A stretch of 8,061 bases of DNA. Source: an uncultured Olsenella sp. GTDB lineage: Bacteria; Actinomycetota; Coriobacteriia; Coriobacteriales; Atopobiaceae. Below the pieces are notes generated by a model. The model had not been told where the DNA came from, searched no databases, and was given only the letters and a program-made list of their open reading frames with translations. Position 1 is the stretch's first letter. Each line of letters begins with the position of its first letter. The stretch spans positions 1 through 8,061 of the forward strand of contig CALCDK010000017.1 in the NCBI GenBank assembly GCA_937900605.1, read 5' to 3'. Positions 1-5,918 of the stretch are shown piece after piece. Position numbers and translations under genes: made by a program.

Positions 1-257
1 CCCAGCCGCTCACGCCGCTGCGCGCGGTCCTTCCCGTCGGCGTCGTTCTCGCGGTCGCCGCGGGCTGCACGCTCTTCGCGCCCTTCTTCCGCATGGTCTG
101 GCTCGACCTGCCGCTCGCGCTCGCGACGGTCGTGCTCGGCGCCCTCGCGGTCTGCCTGTTCAACTGGTGCTACGACCGCTCCATGGCCGCCTACCGCGAG
201 AACCGCACGTTCCACCGGGTCGTCGGGCGCCTCGAGCGCCGTGGGAGGCGCTCGTGA
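1..257 (+). CDS. 3' end of an unrecognised integral membrane protein
   Basis: This is the C-terminal 84 codons of a gene that begins before the window; the frame runs from base 3 to the TGA at 255-257. Two hydrophobic stretches, at about residues 8-29 and 34-53 of the visible part, look like membrane helices joined by a very short turn. After them comes a tail of about 30 residues with nine arginines, which the positive-inside rule would place in the cytoplasm. I recognise no catalytic or family motif, so no function is given; a transporter or permease end is possible but unsupported. Codon usage matches the downstream genes. It is separated from the zinc-ribbon gene by 88 nt with a possible promoter, so the two need not be co-transcribed. 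The frame is clear; the identity is unknown. Confidence 0.6.
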   Translation, partial: QPLTPLRAVLPVGVVLAVAAGCTLFAPFFRMVWLDLPLALATVVLGALAVCLFNWCYDRSMAAYRENRTFHRVVGRLERRGRRS

Positions 258-271
258 GGCCCCTCTGGTGG

Positions 272-302
272 TTGCGTGACGGCCGCCGGGCGGTGGTATC
301 CT
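272..302 (+). promoter_or_regulatory. possible promoter for the zinc-ribbon gene
   Basis: An extended -10 element reads TGG then TATCCT (TG at 294-295, hexamer 297-302, 4 of 6 matches to TATAAT). A weak -35, TTGCGT at 272-277, lies 19 nt upstream, longer than the ideal 17; GTGACG at 276-281 with a 15-nt spacer is an alternative. Transcription would start near 309, giving a leader of about 36 nt. The match is modest and could occur by chance, but the position in the gap between two genes fits. Confidence 0.35.
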
Positions 303-345
303 CCCTACGTCGTGTCGTGGCCCGTCAGGGGGGAGGTGTCGTCTC

Positions 346-1308
346 ATGAGGTGCACCCGTTGCGGGCGCATGGTGCCCGAAGGCGCCCTGCGCTGTCCCC
401 ACTGCGGCACGGACCTCGACGTCACGCAGCGCATCACGCTCGACCGCACCAGCTGGTGCCCGGCGTGCGGCGCCCTCGTGGCCGACGGCATGCGCTGCTG
501 CCCCAAGTGCGGCACGGAGCTGCCCGGCGCGCACGCCCGACGCGTCCGCGACATGGACCTGCCGGACATCGGCGCCACCGGCGTGATGGGCCGCGAGGAC
601 CTCGCGCGCCATGAGGTGCGCATCGAGAGCGCGATCCCCTCGCAGTCCGACGACGCGTCGCCCGTCGCGCTGAGGGACCGCATGCCCCGCACCCGCGTGT
701 TCGTCATCACGGCGCTCTTCGCGCTTCTCGTCGTGGGCGGCACCGCGCTGCTCATCACGCACCCCTGGGACCCGGAGGCGTCCAGGATCTCGGCGACCAC
801 GCCGGCCGACACCTCCAAGCAGGGTTTCCCCGGCGCCGTCGACTCCCTCGCGGGACAGGACGGCCGGCCGCAGCAGGAGGCGCCCGACGCAAGCGAGACG
901 CTCGCCCAGCAGCTCTCGGCGGTCCACGCGCAGCTCGGGGAGCTCTCCGGCCGTGCCGACGACCTCGAGTCGAGGCTCGGCTCCACGGGCGCGTCCGGCA
1001 CCGCCGACGAGCGCTCCGCCGCGCGCGACGAGGCCACGCAGCTCGCGCTCGACACGTCCAACGCCATCGCGACGCTCCAGGGACTGCGCCAGGGCTCCGG
1101 CGACGTCGCGCCCTCGATCGACTCCCTGCTCACCCTGGGCAACTGGCTCAGGAACCGCGTGGACGCGCTCTCTCGCGCCTGGGACCTCTCGGCCTCCTCG
1201 CAGGACCCGGCCGCCGACGCCGCGCGCGTCTCCGCCGCGGCCGACGCCGGCGACGAGTACGCGCGCCTGTTCGCCGAGAAGTACGACTCCTGGGCGCCGC
1301 CCGCGTAG
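346..1308 (+). CDS. double zinc-ribbon, single-pass membrane protein
   Basis: A 320-residue protein. The start ATG follows a strong Shine-Dalgarno site (AGGGGGGAGGTG, about 327-338) at good spacing. Two zinc-ribbon modules with the same CxxC-X10-CxxC spacing occupy the N-terminus: Cys3/6/17/20 and Cys38/41/52/55, with an extra Cys51. A linker of about 55 residues, with several acidic and basic residues, leads to one membrane helix at about 116-137 (FVITALFALLVVGG). The remaining 180 residues are Ala/Gln/Glu-rich and look largely helical, with a probable coiled coil at about 182-240. By the positive-inside rule the zinc ribbons are cytoplasmic and the helical part is outside. The family is common as 'zinc-ribbon domain-containing protein' in Gram-positive genomes, mostly without known function. 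It is likely a sensor, scaffold or cell-envelope adaptor, but the sequence does not say which. It lies upstream of, and probably outside, the operon that follows. Confidence 0.85.
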   Translation: MRCTRCGRMVPEGALRCPHCGTDLDVTQRITLDRTSWCPACGALVADGMRCCPKCGTELPGAHARRVRDMDLPDIGATGVMGREDLARHEVRIESAIPSQSDDASPVALRDRMPRTRVFVITALFALLVVGGTALLITHPWDPEASRISATTPADTSKQGFPGAVDSLAGQDGRPQQEAPDASETLAQQLSAVHAQLGELSGRADDLESRLGSTGASGTADERSAARDEATQLALDTSNAIATLQGLRQGSGDVAPSIDSLLTLGNWLRNRVDALSRAWDLSASSQDPAADAARVSAAADAGDEYARLFAEKYDSWAPPA

Positions 1309-1331
1309 CGCCCGGCCGGTCTGCTCAATGT

Positions 1332-1359
1332 GTGAAACGTCACGCCAACCTGCTAAGAT
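1332..1359 (+). promoter_or_regulatory. probable promoter of the ppi-TPR-mre operon
   Basis: The gap contains an extended -10, TGC then TAAGAT (TG at 1351-1352, hexamer 1354-1359), preceded at a 16-nt spacing by GTGAAA at 1332-1337, which matches the -35 consensus at 4 of 6 positions. The surrounding bases are the most A/T-rich stretch in this part of the window. Transcription would begin near 1366 and give a leader of about 55 nt containing the hairpin at 1377-1397. This is the best sigma-70-type promoter I can find and it sits before the first gene of the packed run. Confidence 0.55.
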
Positions 1360-1376
1360 TGCAGAGTTGGAAGTCA

Positions 1377-1397
1377 ATGGGCGCCCCGTGCGCCCAT
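1377..1397 (+). promoter_or_regulatory. perfect 8-bp hairpin in the leader of the cyclophilin gene
   Basis: ATGGGCGC at 1377-1384 pairs perfectly with GCGCCCAT at 1390-1397 around a 5-nt loop (CCCGT). The hairpin lies about 10 nt after the predicted transcription start and ends 6 nt before the purine-rich AAGGAAG at 1404-1410. No T-run follows, so it is not a typical intrinsic terminator. It could stabilise the 5' end of the mRNA or modulate access to the ribosome binding site. The structure is seen directly; any role is inferred. Confidence 0.5.
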
Positions 1398-1421
1398 GTT
1401 CATAAGGAAGCGAGGAGCACC

Positions 1422-1970
1422 ATGGGATTCTTCGACGACCCGCTCTACACCCCCTCGTACAAGGTCAGCGGCGACGAGGTCGCCGTGTTCCAGACCTCCA
1501 AGGGGACCATCCGCGCCCGCCTCGACGGCGAGGGCGCGCCGGTGCACGTCGCCAACTTCTGCGAGCTGGCCAGCTCCGGCTTCTACGACGACCTCAAGTT
1601 CCACCGCTACGTTCCCGGTTTCGTCATCCAGGGCGGCTGCCCCAACACGCGCGAGATGACCCCCGAGGAGGTCGCCTCCGGCCAGCCTGGCCCCTTCGGC
1701 ATGCCCGGCACCGGCGGCCCCGGCTACCGCATCCGCGAGGAGTTCAGCACCAACCCGCGCAACTCCCACGTCGACGGCGCCCTCGCCATGGCCCGCTCCA
1801 TGGACCCCGACTCCGCCGGCTCCCAGTTCTACTTCTGCCTGGGCCCGCAGCACTCCCTGGACTCCGGCTACACCGTCTTCGGCACCACCATCGAGGGTGC
1901 CGACGTCATCGCCGGCCTGCGCTCCGGCGACGTCATCGAATCCGTGCGAATCGAGCATGTGGGCGCCTAG
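1422..1970 (+). CDS. cyclophilin-type peptidyl-prolyl cis-trans isomerase
   Basis: A 182-residue cyclophilin that interconverts cis and trans peptide bonds before proline. The catalytic core is plain: FHRYVPGFVIQGG at 60-72, with Arg62 matching the catalytic Arg55 of human cyclophilin A, then LAMARS at 121-126, GSQFYF at 133-138 and YTVFG at 150-154. The position equivalent to Trp121 of cyclophilin A is not Trp (the region reads QHSLDSG), as is usual in many bacterial members. There is no signal peptide or membrane helix, so it should be cytoplasmic. The chosen ATG follows AAGGAAG/GAGGAG at 1404-1417; an in-frame GTG at 1332 would add a non-conserved leader and overlaps the promoter, so it is rejected. 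It is the first gene of the packed run and ends 23 nt before the TPR gene. Length and motifs are normal for the family. Confidence 0.95.
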   Translation: MGFFDDPLYTPSYKVSGDEVAVFQTSKGTIRARLDGEGAPVHVANFCELASSGFYDDLKFHRYVPGFVIQGGCPNTREMTPEEVASGQPGPFGMPGTGGPGYRIREEFSTNPRNSHVDGALAMARSMDPDSAGSQFYFCLGPQHSLDSGYTVFGTTIEGADVIAGLRSGDVIESVRIEHVGA

Positions 1971-1983
1971 CGCCAGGGCTCTT

Positions 1984-1988
1984 GGAGG
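1984..1988 (+). promoter_or_regulatory. ribosome binding site that fixes the TPR gene start at GTG 1994
   Basis: GGAGG at 1984-1988 lies 5 nt before the GTG at 1994. The in-frame TTG at 1982-1984 overlaps this site by one base and has no SD of its own, so GTG 1994 is the better start. Confidence 0.75.
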
Positions 1989-1993
1989 ACATT

Positions 1994-3310
1994 GTGAACC
2001 AGCAGGCATTTGAAGCAGGCAAGCTCGCGTACCAGCAGGGCGACTGGATGGGCGCCGTCACCAGGCTCGCCGACGCCAAGCAGGCGGGGGAGCGCTGCGG
2101 CGAGGTAGACCACCTCAGGGGCAACGCGTACATGAAGCTCGGCCAGTACGAGGCCGCCGCGGCCGCGTACGAGGGCGCCCTCGCGGACGCGGCCTATGGC
2201 AGGCGCGGCGCGCTGTCGTGCAACCGCGGCCGCGCGCTTCTCGCCGCCGGGCGCGCCCAGGAGGCCGTCGCGGCCCTCACCGACGCCGTCGCCGACGACT
2301 CCTATCCCACGCCGTACAAGGCCTACCTCGCCCTCGGCTCGGCCTACGAGCGCCTCGGCGACGTCCGTGACGCCGGCATCGCCTACCGCAGCGCCGCGAT
2401 CGACGAGGCCAACCCCGCCCCGGCCGTGGCCCTGTGCTCGCTCGGCAGCTGCTTCATGAGGCTCGGCCGCGCGGTCGACGCCGTCGAGGCCTACCGCACC
2501 GCGCTCGACTTCACCACGCCGCTCGAGAGTCAGGGCAAGATCTGGTGCGACCTTGGCCTGGCCTACGTCGCCGCCAACCGCATGAGCGAGGCCGTCGACG
2601 CCTTCGGCCACGCCGTCTCCGACGGCAGCTACCAGCTGAGCCCCGAGGCTCAGGCCTCCTACGACGCCGCCCGCAAGGCCGTCGCCCAGGTCGCCGAGCG
2701 CAACGCGCCCTCCGAGACCGACGCGTTCCTCGCCGCCGCGGGCTACGGTGCGGGCTACGACCCGCTCGACCCCACCGGCGCCTCCGGCGAGCTCATCCCG
2801 TCCCCCGAGGACACCGGCTTCTTCTCCGTGACCGAGGCCGACCTCATGGAGGCCGACCGCAAGGAGCGCAAGGAGCGCAAGGTCCGCCGCAAGCACCGCC
2901 ACACCGGCCTCAAGGTCCTCGTAGCCGTGCTCGTCGTCGCGGTTCTCGCCCTCGGCGGGGCCGCCTTCGCGTACTACCGCGGCTACGGCATCCCCACGCA
3001 GCAGTCCGTCGCGCAGGACCTCTTCGCGGCCAAGACCAACGGCTCCGACCTCGCGCCGTACCTGGCCGCCGCCTCCACCTCCGCCGTGCAGGCCGTCTCC
3101 GACGCCGTCCCGGCCGGCGCCACCCTCGAGGTGACCGGCGTCGACCGCGCCATGGACGCCTCCACGCTCTACGCCACCGCCACCCTGGCCCAGGGCGGCG
3201 AGCAGTCCTTCACCATCAAGATGGTCCGCGACGGCCTCGGCTGGAAGGTCAGCTCCGTGACGCCCGACTACCTGTCCAAGACCGCCAACAGCTCCGCCAC
3301 TACCGACTAG
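1994..3310 (+). CDS. TPR membrane protein next to mreB, possible RodZ-like adaptor
   Basis: A 438-residue protein starting at a GTG. Six degenerate tetratricopeptide repeats fill the N-terminal half, at about residues 3-34, 38-68, 74-104, 108-138, 145-175 and 183-213; each shows the G-x-A/C-[YF/L]-x-x-x-x-[RGD]-x-x-x-A pattern. A Gly/Pro/acidic linker (about 240-285) leads to a very basic stretch at 289-303, rich in Lys/Arg/His, then one membrane helix at about 305-327, and an extracytoplasmic domain of about 110 residues whose last part (TLYATATLAQGG, GWKVSSVTP) looks like a small beta-rich fold. By topology the TPRs are cytoplasmic. TPRs bind protein partners. The gene sits between a cyclophilin and mreB, 10 nt before mreB, so a role with the elongation machinery is likely. 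The topology resembles RodZ, but no helix-turn-helix is present; homology to RodZ is not claimed. Confidence 0.85.
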   Translation: MNQQAFEAGKLAYQQGDWMGAVTRLADAKQAGERCGEVDHLRGNAYMKLGQYEAAAAAYEGALADAAYGRRGALSCNRGRALLAAGRAQEAVAALTDAVADDSYPTPYKAYLALGSAYERLGDVRDAGIAYRSAAIDEANPAPAVALCSLGSCFMRLGRAVDAVEAYRTALDFTTPLESQGKIWCDLGLAYVAANRMSEAVDAFGHAVSDGSYQLSPEAQASYDAARKAVAQVAERNAPSETDAFLAAAGYGAGYDPLDPTGASGELIPSPEDTGFFSVTEADLMEADRKERKERKVRRKHRHTGLKVLVAVLVVAVLALGGAAFAYYRGYGIPTQQSVAQDLFAAKTNGSDLAPYLAAASTSAVQAVSDAVPAGATLEVTGVDRAMDASTLYATATLAQGGEQSFTIKMVRDGLGWKVSSVTPDYLSKTANSSATTD

Positions 3311-3312
3311 GA
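3309..3312 (+). promoter_or_regulatory. mreB ribosome binding site overlapping the upstream stop codon
   Basis: The TAG stop of the TPR gene (3308-3310) supplies the first two bases of AGGA at 3309-3312, which lies 8 nt before the mreB ATG. It is a weak site, and the overlap suggests that mreB translation is coupled to that of the TPR gene. Confidence 0.45.
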
Positions 3313-3320
3313 CGCGTGCC

Positions 3321-4364
3321 ATGTCTATCTTCGACTCACTCTTCGGCGAATACGGCGGTGACCTCGCCATCGACCTGGGCACCGCCAACACGCTCGTGGC
3401 GGTGCGCGGTCACGGCATCGTCATCAACGAGCCCTCCGTCGTCGCCATCGACAAGAGCGAGAGCCGCGTGCTCGCCGTCGGCGCCGACGCCAAGCGCATG
3501 ATCGGCCGCACCCCCGGCTCGATCATCGCCGAGCGGCCGCTCAAGGACGGCGTCATCGCCGACTTCGACGTCACCGAGGTCATGCTCCGCTACTTCATCG
3601 AGAAGGCCCGCGAGCGCCACTACCCGTGGTCGCCGCGCCCGCGCGTCGTCGTCTGCGTCCCGTCCGGCGTCACCTCCGTCGAGAAGCGCGCCGTCTTCGA
3701 GGCCACCATCCAGGCCGGCGCGCGCCAGGCCTACCTCATCGAGGAGCCCATGGCCGCCGCCATCGGCGCCGACCTGCCCATCGAGGACCCGACGGGCTCC
3801 ATGGTCGTCGACATCGGAGGCGGCACCACCGAGGTCGCCGTCATCTCGATGGGCGGCATCGTCGTCTCGCAGTCCATCCGCACCGCCGGCGACGAGTTCG
3901 ACCAGACGATCCTGCAGCACGTCCGCGACGCCTATAACCTGTCCATCGGCGAGCGCACGGCCGAGGACATCAAGATCAAGGTCGGCTCCGCCGCGCCGCT
4001 CGCCGAGGAGCTCGACGTCGAGGTCAACGGCCGCGACGTCATGAGCGGCCTTCCCAAGACCGTCCGCATCGAGAGCGAGGAGATCCGCCGCGCCCTCGAC
4101 CGTCCGCTCGACGAGGTCACCAAGGCCGTCAAGGACGCCCTCGACGTCACCCCGCCGGACCTCGCGTCCGACCTCATGTACTACGGCATCCTGCTCACGG
4201 GCGGCGGCGGCCTGCTGCGCGGCCTCGACCAGCGCCTGCGCGAGGAGACCGGCGTGCCGGTCAACGTCAGTCCGACGGCGCTCGAGAACGTCGTCACCGG
4301 CTGTGCCAAGGTCCTCGAGGCCAACGCGCTGTCCGGCGGGTTCGTCCAGAGCACGGGCCAGTAG
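3321..4364 (+). CDS. mreB: rod shape-determining protein MreB (bacterial actin)
   Basis: MreB is an ATP-binding actin homologue that forms filaments under the membrane and guides cell-wall synthesis in elongating cells. The 347 residues are a normal length. All actin-fold motifs are present: phosphate 1 at 18-25 (DLGTANTL), the region EEPMAAAIGA from 141 with the expected catalytic Glu, phosphate 2 at 164-171 (DIGGGTTE), and the adenosine motif at 291-299 (LLTGGGGLL). IGERTAEDIKIKVGSA and the NGRDVMSGLPKTV block are also family signatures. The short N-terminus MSIFDSLFG has Ile/Phe/Leu residues that could serve as a membrane-touching segment. The C-terminal block (PTALENVVTGCAKVLE) departs from the more usual DPL...G.GK..E pattern. 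It is followed 2 nt later by mreC. Confidence 0.97.
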   Translation: MSIFDSLFGEYGGDLAIDLGTANTLVAVRGHGIVINEPSVVAIDKSESRVLAVGADAKRMIGRTPGSIIAERPLKDGVIADFDVTEVMLRYFIEKARERHYPWSPRPRVVVCVPSGVTSVEKRAVFEATIQAGARQAYLIEEPMAAAIGADLPIEDPTGSMVVDIGGGTTEVAVISMGGIVVSQSIRTAGDEFDQTILQHVRDAYNLSIGERTAEDIKIKVGSAAPLAEELDVEVNGRDVMSGLPKTVRIESEEIRRALDRPLDEVTKAVKDALDVTPPDLASDLMYYGILLTGGGGLLRGLDQRLREETGVPVNVSPTALENVVTGCAKVLEANALSGGFVQSTGQ

Positions 4365-4366
4365 GC

Positions 4367-5362
4367 ATGCCCTTGGCCACGTCGGGTCGCAACCAGGGAC
4401 CCACCATCGGCAACAACAGGCAGTCGGGCGGGGGCCGTGCGGCCCTCGTCTGCGCCGTCATATCGGTCGCCCTCTTCACCGCGAGCGTGCGCATGGGGCC
4501 CACCGGCCCGCTCGCTGCGGTGAGGGGAGGGTTCCAGACCCTGACCGAGCCGGTCCGCGCCCTCGGCGCCGCCGCAGGCGCGCCGTTCCGCGGCCTTGGC
4601 AACGTGGTTACCAACCTCACCGCCGACCAGCAGACCCTCACGGAGCTCAGGGACGAGAACGCCCAGCTCCAGGCCCGCAACGTCGAGCTCGAGGAGGCCG
4701 AGCAGACCGCCCAGCGCCTCCAGGGGCTCCTCGACCTGCGCGACGCGAACGACCTGCAGTCCACCGCCGCGCGCGTCATCTCCGGCTCGGCGGACTCCTG
4801 GTCCACCACGCTCTCGATCGACAAGGGCACCGCCGACGGCGTGGCGCCGGGCATGCCCGTGACCGCGTCGAGCGGCGTCATCGGCCAGGTCGTCGAGAGC
4901 GGCCCCACCTCCTCGGTCGTGCGCCTGCTCACCGACGAGTCCTCGTCCGTCTCGGCGATGGTCCAGGCAACCCGCGTGCAGGGCATGCTCGTGGGCTCGC
5001 CCTCCGGCCAGCTCTCGCTCACCCTCGTGCGCACCAACCAGACCGTCTCCGTCGGCGACGTCGTCGTCACCAGCGGCCTGGGCGGCTCCTTCCCCAAGGG
5101 GCTCCCCATCGGCAAGGTGACGAGCGTCGAGAACAACCCCGGCTCGCTCTACCTCGACGTCACCGTCGAGCCGTTCGCACGTGCCGAGGGCTACGAGGAG
5201 GTGCTCGTCGTCACCTCGCTCACCGAGGGGCAGCGCGCCCCCGCCGACGACATCGCCGAGGCTGACGCCCAGCAGATGGGCCAGCCCGCCCAGGGCGAGC
5301 AGCCGCAGGAGGGCCAGCAGGGCTCGGGCTCCGGTTCCGACTCTCAGGGACAGGGGAGGTAG
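4367..5362 (+). CDS. mreC: rod shape-determining protein MreC
   Basis: MreC is a membrane-anchored extracytoplasmic scaffold that links MreB/MreD to PBP2 and activates it. In this 331-residue protein a short cytoplasmic N-terminus is followed by one membrane helix at about 24-42, a coiled coil at about 84-122 (LTELRDENAQLQARN, typical of the MreC dimerisation helix), and the beta-barrel domain at about 130-285, with conserved MreC stretches such as GVIGQVVESGPTSSVVRLLTD and VVVTSGLGGSFPKGLPIGKV. The last 45 residues are low-complexity and rich in Gln, Gly, Ser, Ala and Asp/Glu, probably disordered and outside the cell. The start ATG is 2 nt after the mreB stop and has no clear Shine-Dalgarno site, so translation is probably coupled to mreB. 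Confidence 0.95.
   Translation: MPLATSGRNQGPTIGNNRQSGGGRAALVCAVISVALFTASVRMGPTGPLAAVRGGFQTLTEPVRALGAAAGAPFRGLGNVVTNLTADQQTLTELRDENAQLQARNVELEEAEQTAQRLQGLLDLRDANDLQSTAARVISGSADSWSTTLSIDKGTADGVAPGMPVTASSGVIGQVVESGPTSSVVRLLTDESSSVSAMVQATRVQGMLVGSPSGQLSLTLVRTNQTVSVGDVVVTSGLGGSFPKGLPIGKVTSVENNPGSLYLDVTVEPFARAEGYEEVLVVTSLTEGQRAPADDIAEADAQQMGQPAQGEQPQEGQQGSGSGSDSQGQGR
5353..5359 (+). promoter_or_regulatory. mreD ribosome binding site inside the last codons of mreC
   Basis: GGGGAGG at 5353-5359 lies immediately before the mreC TAG (5360-5362) and 5 nt before the mreD ATG. It is a strong site, embedded in the mreC coding sequence. Confidence 0.7.
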
Positions 5363-5364
5363 AC

Positions 5365-5910
5365 ATGCAGGTCGCTGACAAGAACAAGCAGGTCAGGGGC
5401 ACCATCCTGCTCGCCATCCTCTGTGCGCTGCTCCAGCTGGCCCTCGCGCCCAACGTCGGGATCGGCAACGGCCGCGCCAACTTCGCCCTCGTCTTCGCCG
5501 GCGTCGTCGCCCTGGGCCAGGGCGGCCGCCGTGGCGTCGTGCTGTCGTTTCTCGCCGGGCTCTTCTTCGACCTGTGCTCCACCGAGCCCATCGGCCTCAT
5601 GGCCTTCTGCCTCACGGTGAGCTCGCTGCTGCTGGGCGTCGAGTGCCGCAACCGCATCGCGGGCGACCTCGCCGGTTCCATGGCGCTGTTCTGCGGCTCG
5701 GCCGCTGCGGTCTCGCTCGTGCAGTCCCTCGCCATGCTGCTCGTCGGACAGGCCAGCTCGCTCTTAGACGTCATCGTGCTCCGAGCGCTGCCCACGGCCC
5801 TGCTGACCTGCGTCGCGTTCGTGCCCTTCGCCTACTACTACTCTCGCGTCCGCGCCGCCGGCCCCAACCTCGGCCGCGGCGGCGGGCACTTCTCGACCAA
5901 GGGCCTCTGA
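5365..5910 (+). CDS. mreD: rod shape-determining membrane protein MreD
   Basis: MreD is a small polytopic membrane protein of the elongation complex and a partner of MreC. The 181 residues are a normal length. There are about five hydrophobic segments, at about 11-29, 36-51, 57-92 (probably two helices with a short break), 103-128 and 138-157. The central GLFFDLCSTEPIGLMAF (65-81) is the recognisable MreD signature, with its conserved Asp and Pro-Leu/Ile-Gly. The N-terminus (KNKQVRG) and the C-terminal tail (SRVRAAG..., GRGGGH) are basic, consistent with cytoplasmic ends. It starts 2 nt after mreC and ends at a TGA that forms part of the PBP2 ribosome binding site. Sequence conservation in MreD is low, so the call rests on this signature, length, hydrophobic pattern and position. 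Confidence 0.9.
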   Translation: MQVADKNKQVRGTILLAILCALLQLALAPNVGIGNGRANFALVFAGVVALGQGGRRGVVLSFLAGLFFDLCSTEPIGLMAFCLTVSSLLLGVECRNRIAGDLAGSMALFCGSAAAVSLVQSLAMLLVGQASSLLDVIVLRALPTALLTCVAFVPFAYYYSRVRAAGPNLGRGGGHFSTKGL

Positions 5911-5913
5911 GGG
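5909..5913 (+). promoter_or_regulatory. PBP2 ribosome binding site overlapping the mreD stop codon
   Basis: GAGGG at 5909-5913 uses the last two bases of the mreD TGA (5908-5910) and lies 5 nt before the ATG at 5919. It fixes the PBP2 start and so supports the extra N-terminal hydrophobic segment. The ATG at 6018 has no comparable site. Confidence 0.65.
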
Positions 5914-5918
5914 CGCGC

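Noticed and set aside
1292..1313. GGGCGC/GCGCCC inverted repeat at the end of the zinc-ribbon gene as an intrinsic terminator
   Set aside because: Only a 6-bp stem with a 10-nt loop overlapping the stop codon and no T-run after it; not supportable as a terminator.
325..1377. A 350-codon minus-strand frame across the zinc-ribbon gene
   Set aside because: Shadow of a + strand gene with clear CxxC modules and a strong Shine-Dalgarno site; the antisense product has no domain.
2861..2878. Tandem 9-bp repeat AAGGAGCGC in the TPR gene
   Set aside because: Two copies encoding Lys-Glu-Arg twice in the basic juxtamembrane segment; explained by the coding sequence and too short to be a repeat element.
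1967..3391. A 474-codon minus-strand frame across the TPR gene
   Set aside because: Low-complexity Gly/Val/Arg/Glu translation, opposite a + strand gene with TPRs, a membrane helix and a proper ribosome binding site.
2434..3501. A 355-codon + strand frame overlapping the TPR gene and mreB
   Set aside because: Arg/Pro/His-rich out-of-frame translation that crosses two well-supported genes; a GC-driven artefact.
5574..5918. Upstream extension of the PBP2 frame into mreD
   Set aside because: The frame stays open but its translation is Arg/His-rich noise overlapping mreD. The ATG at 5919 has the ribosome binding site and starts a sensible membrane segment.
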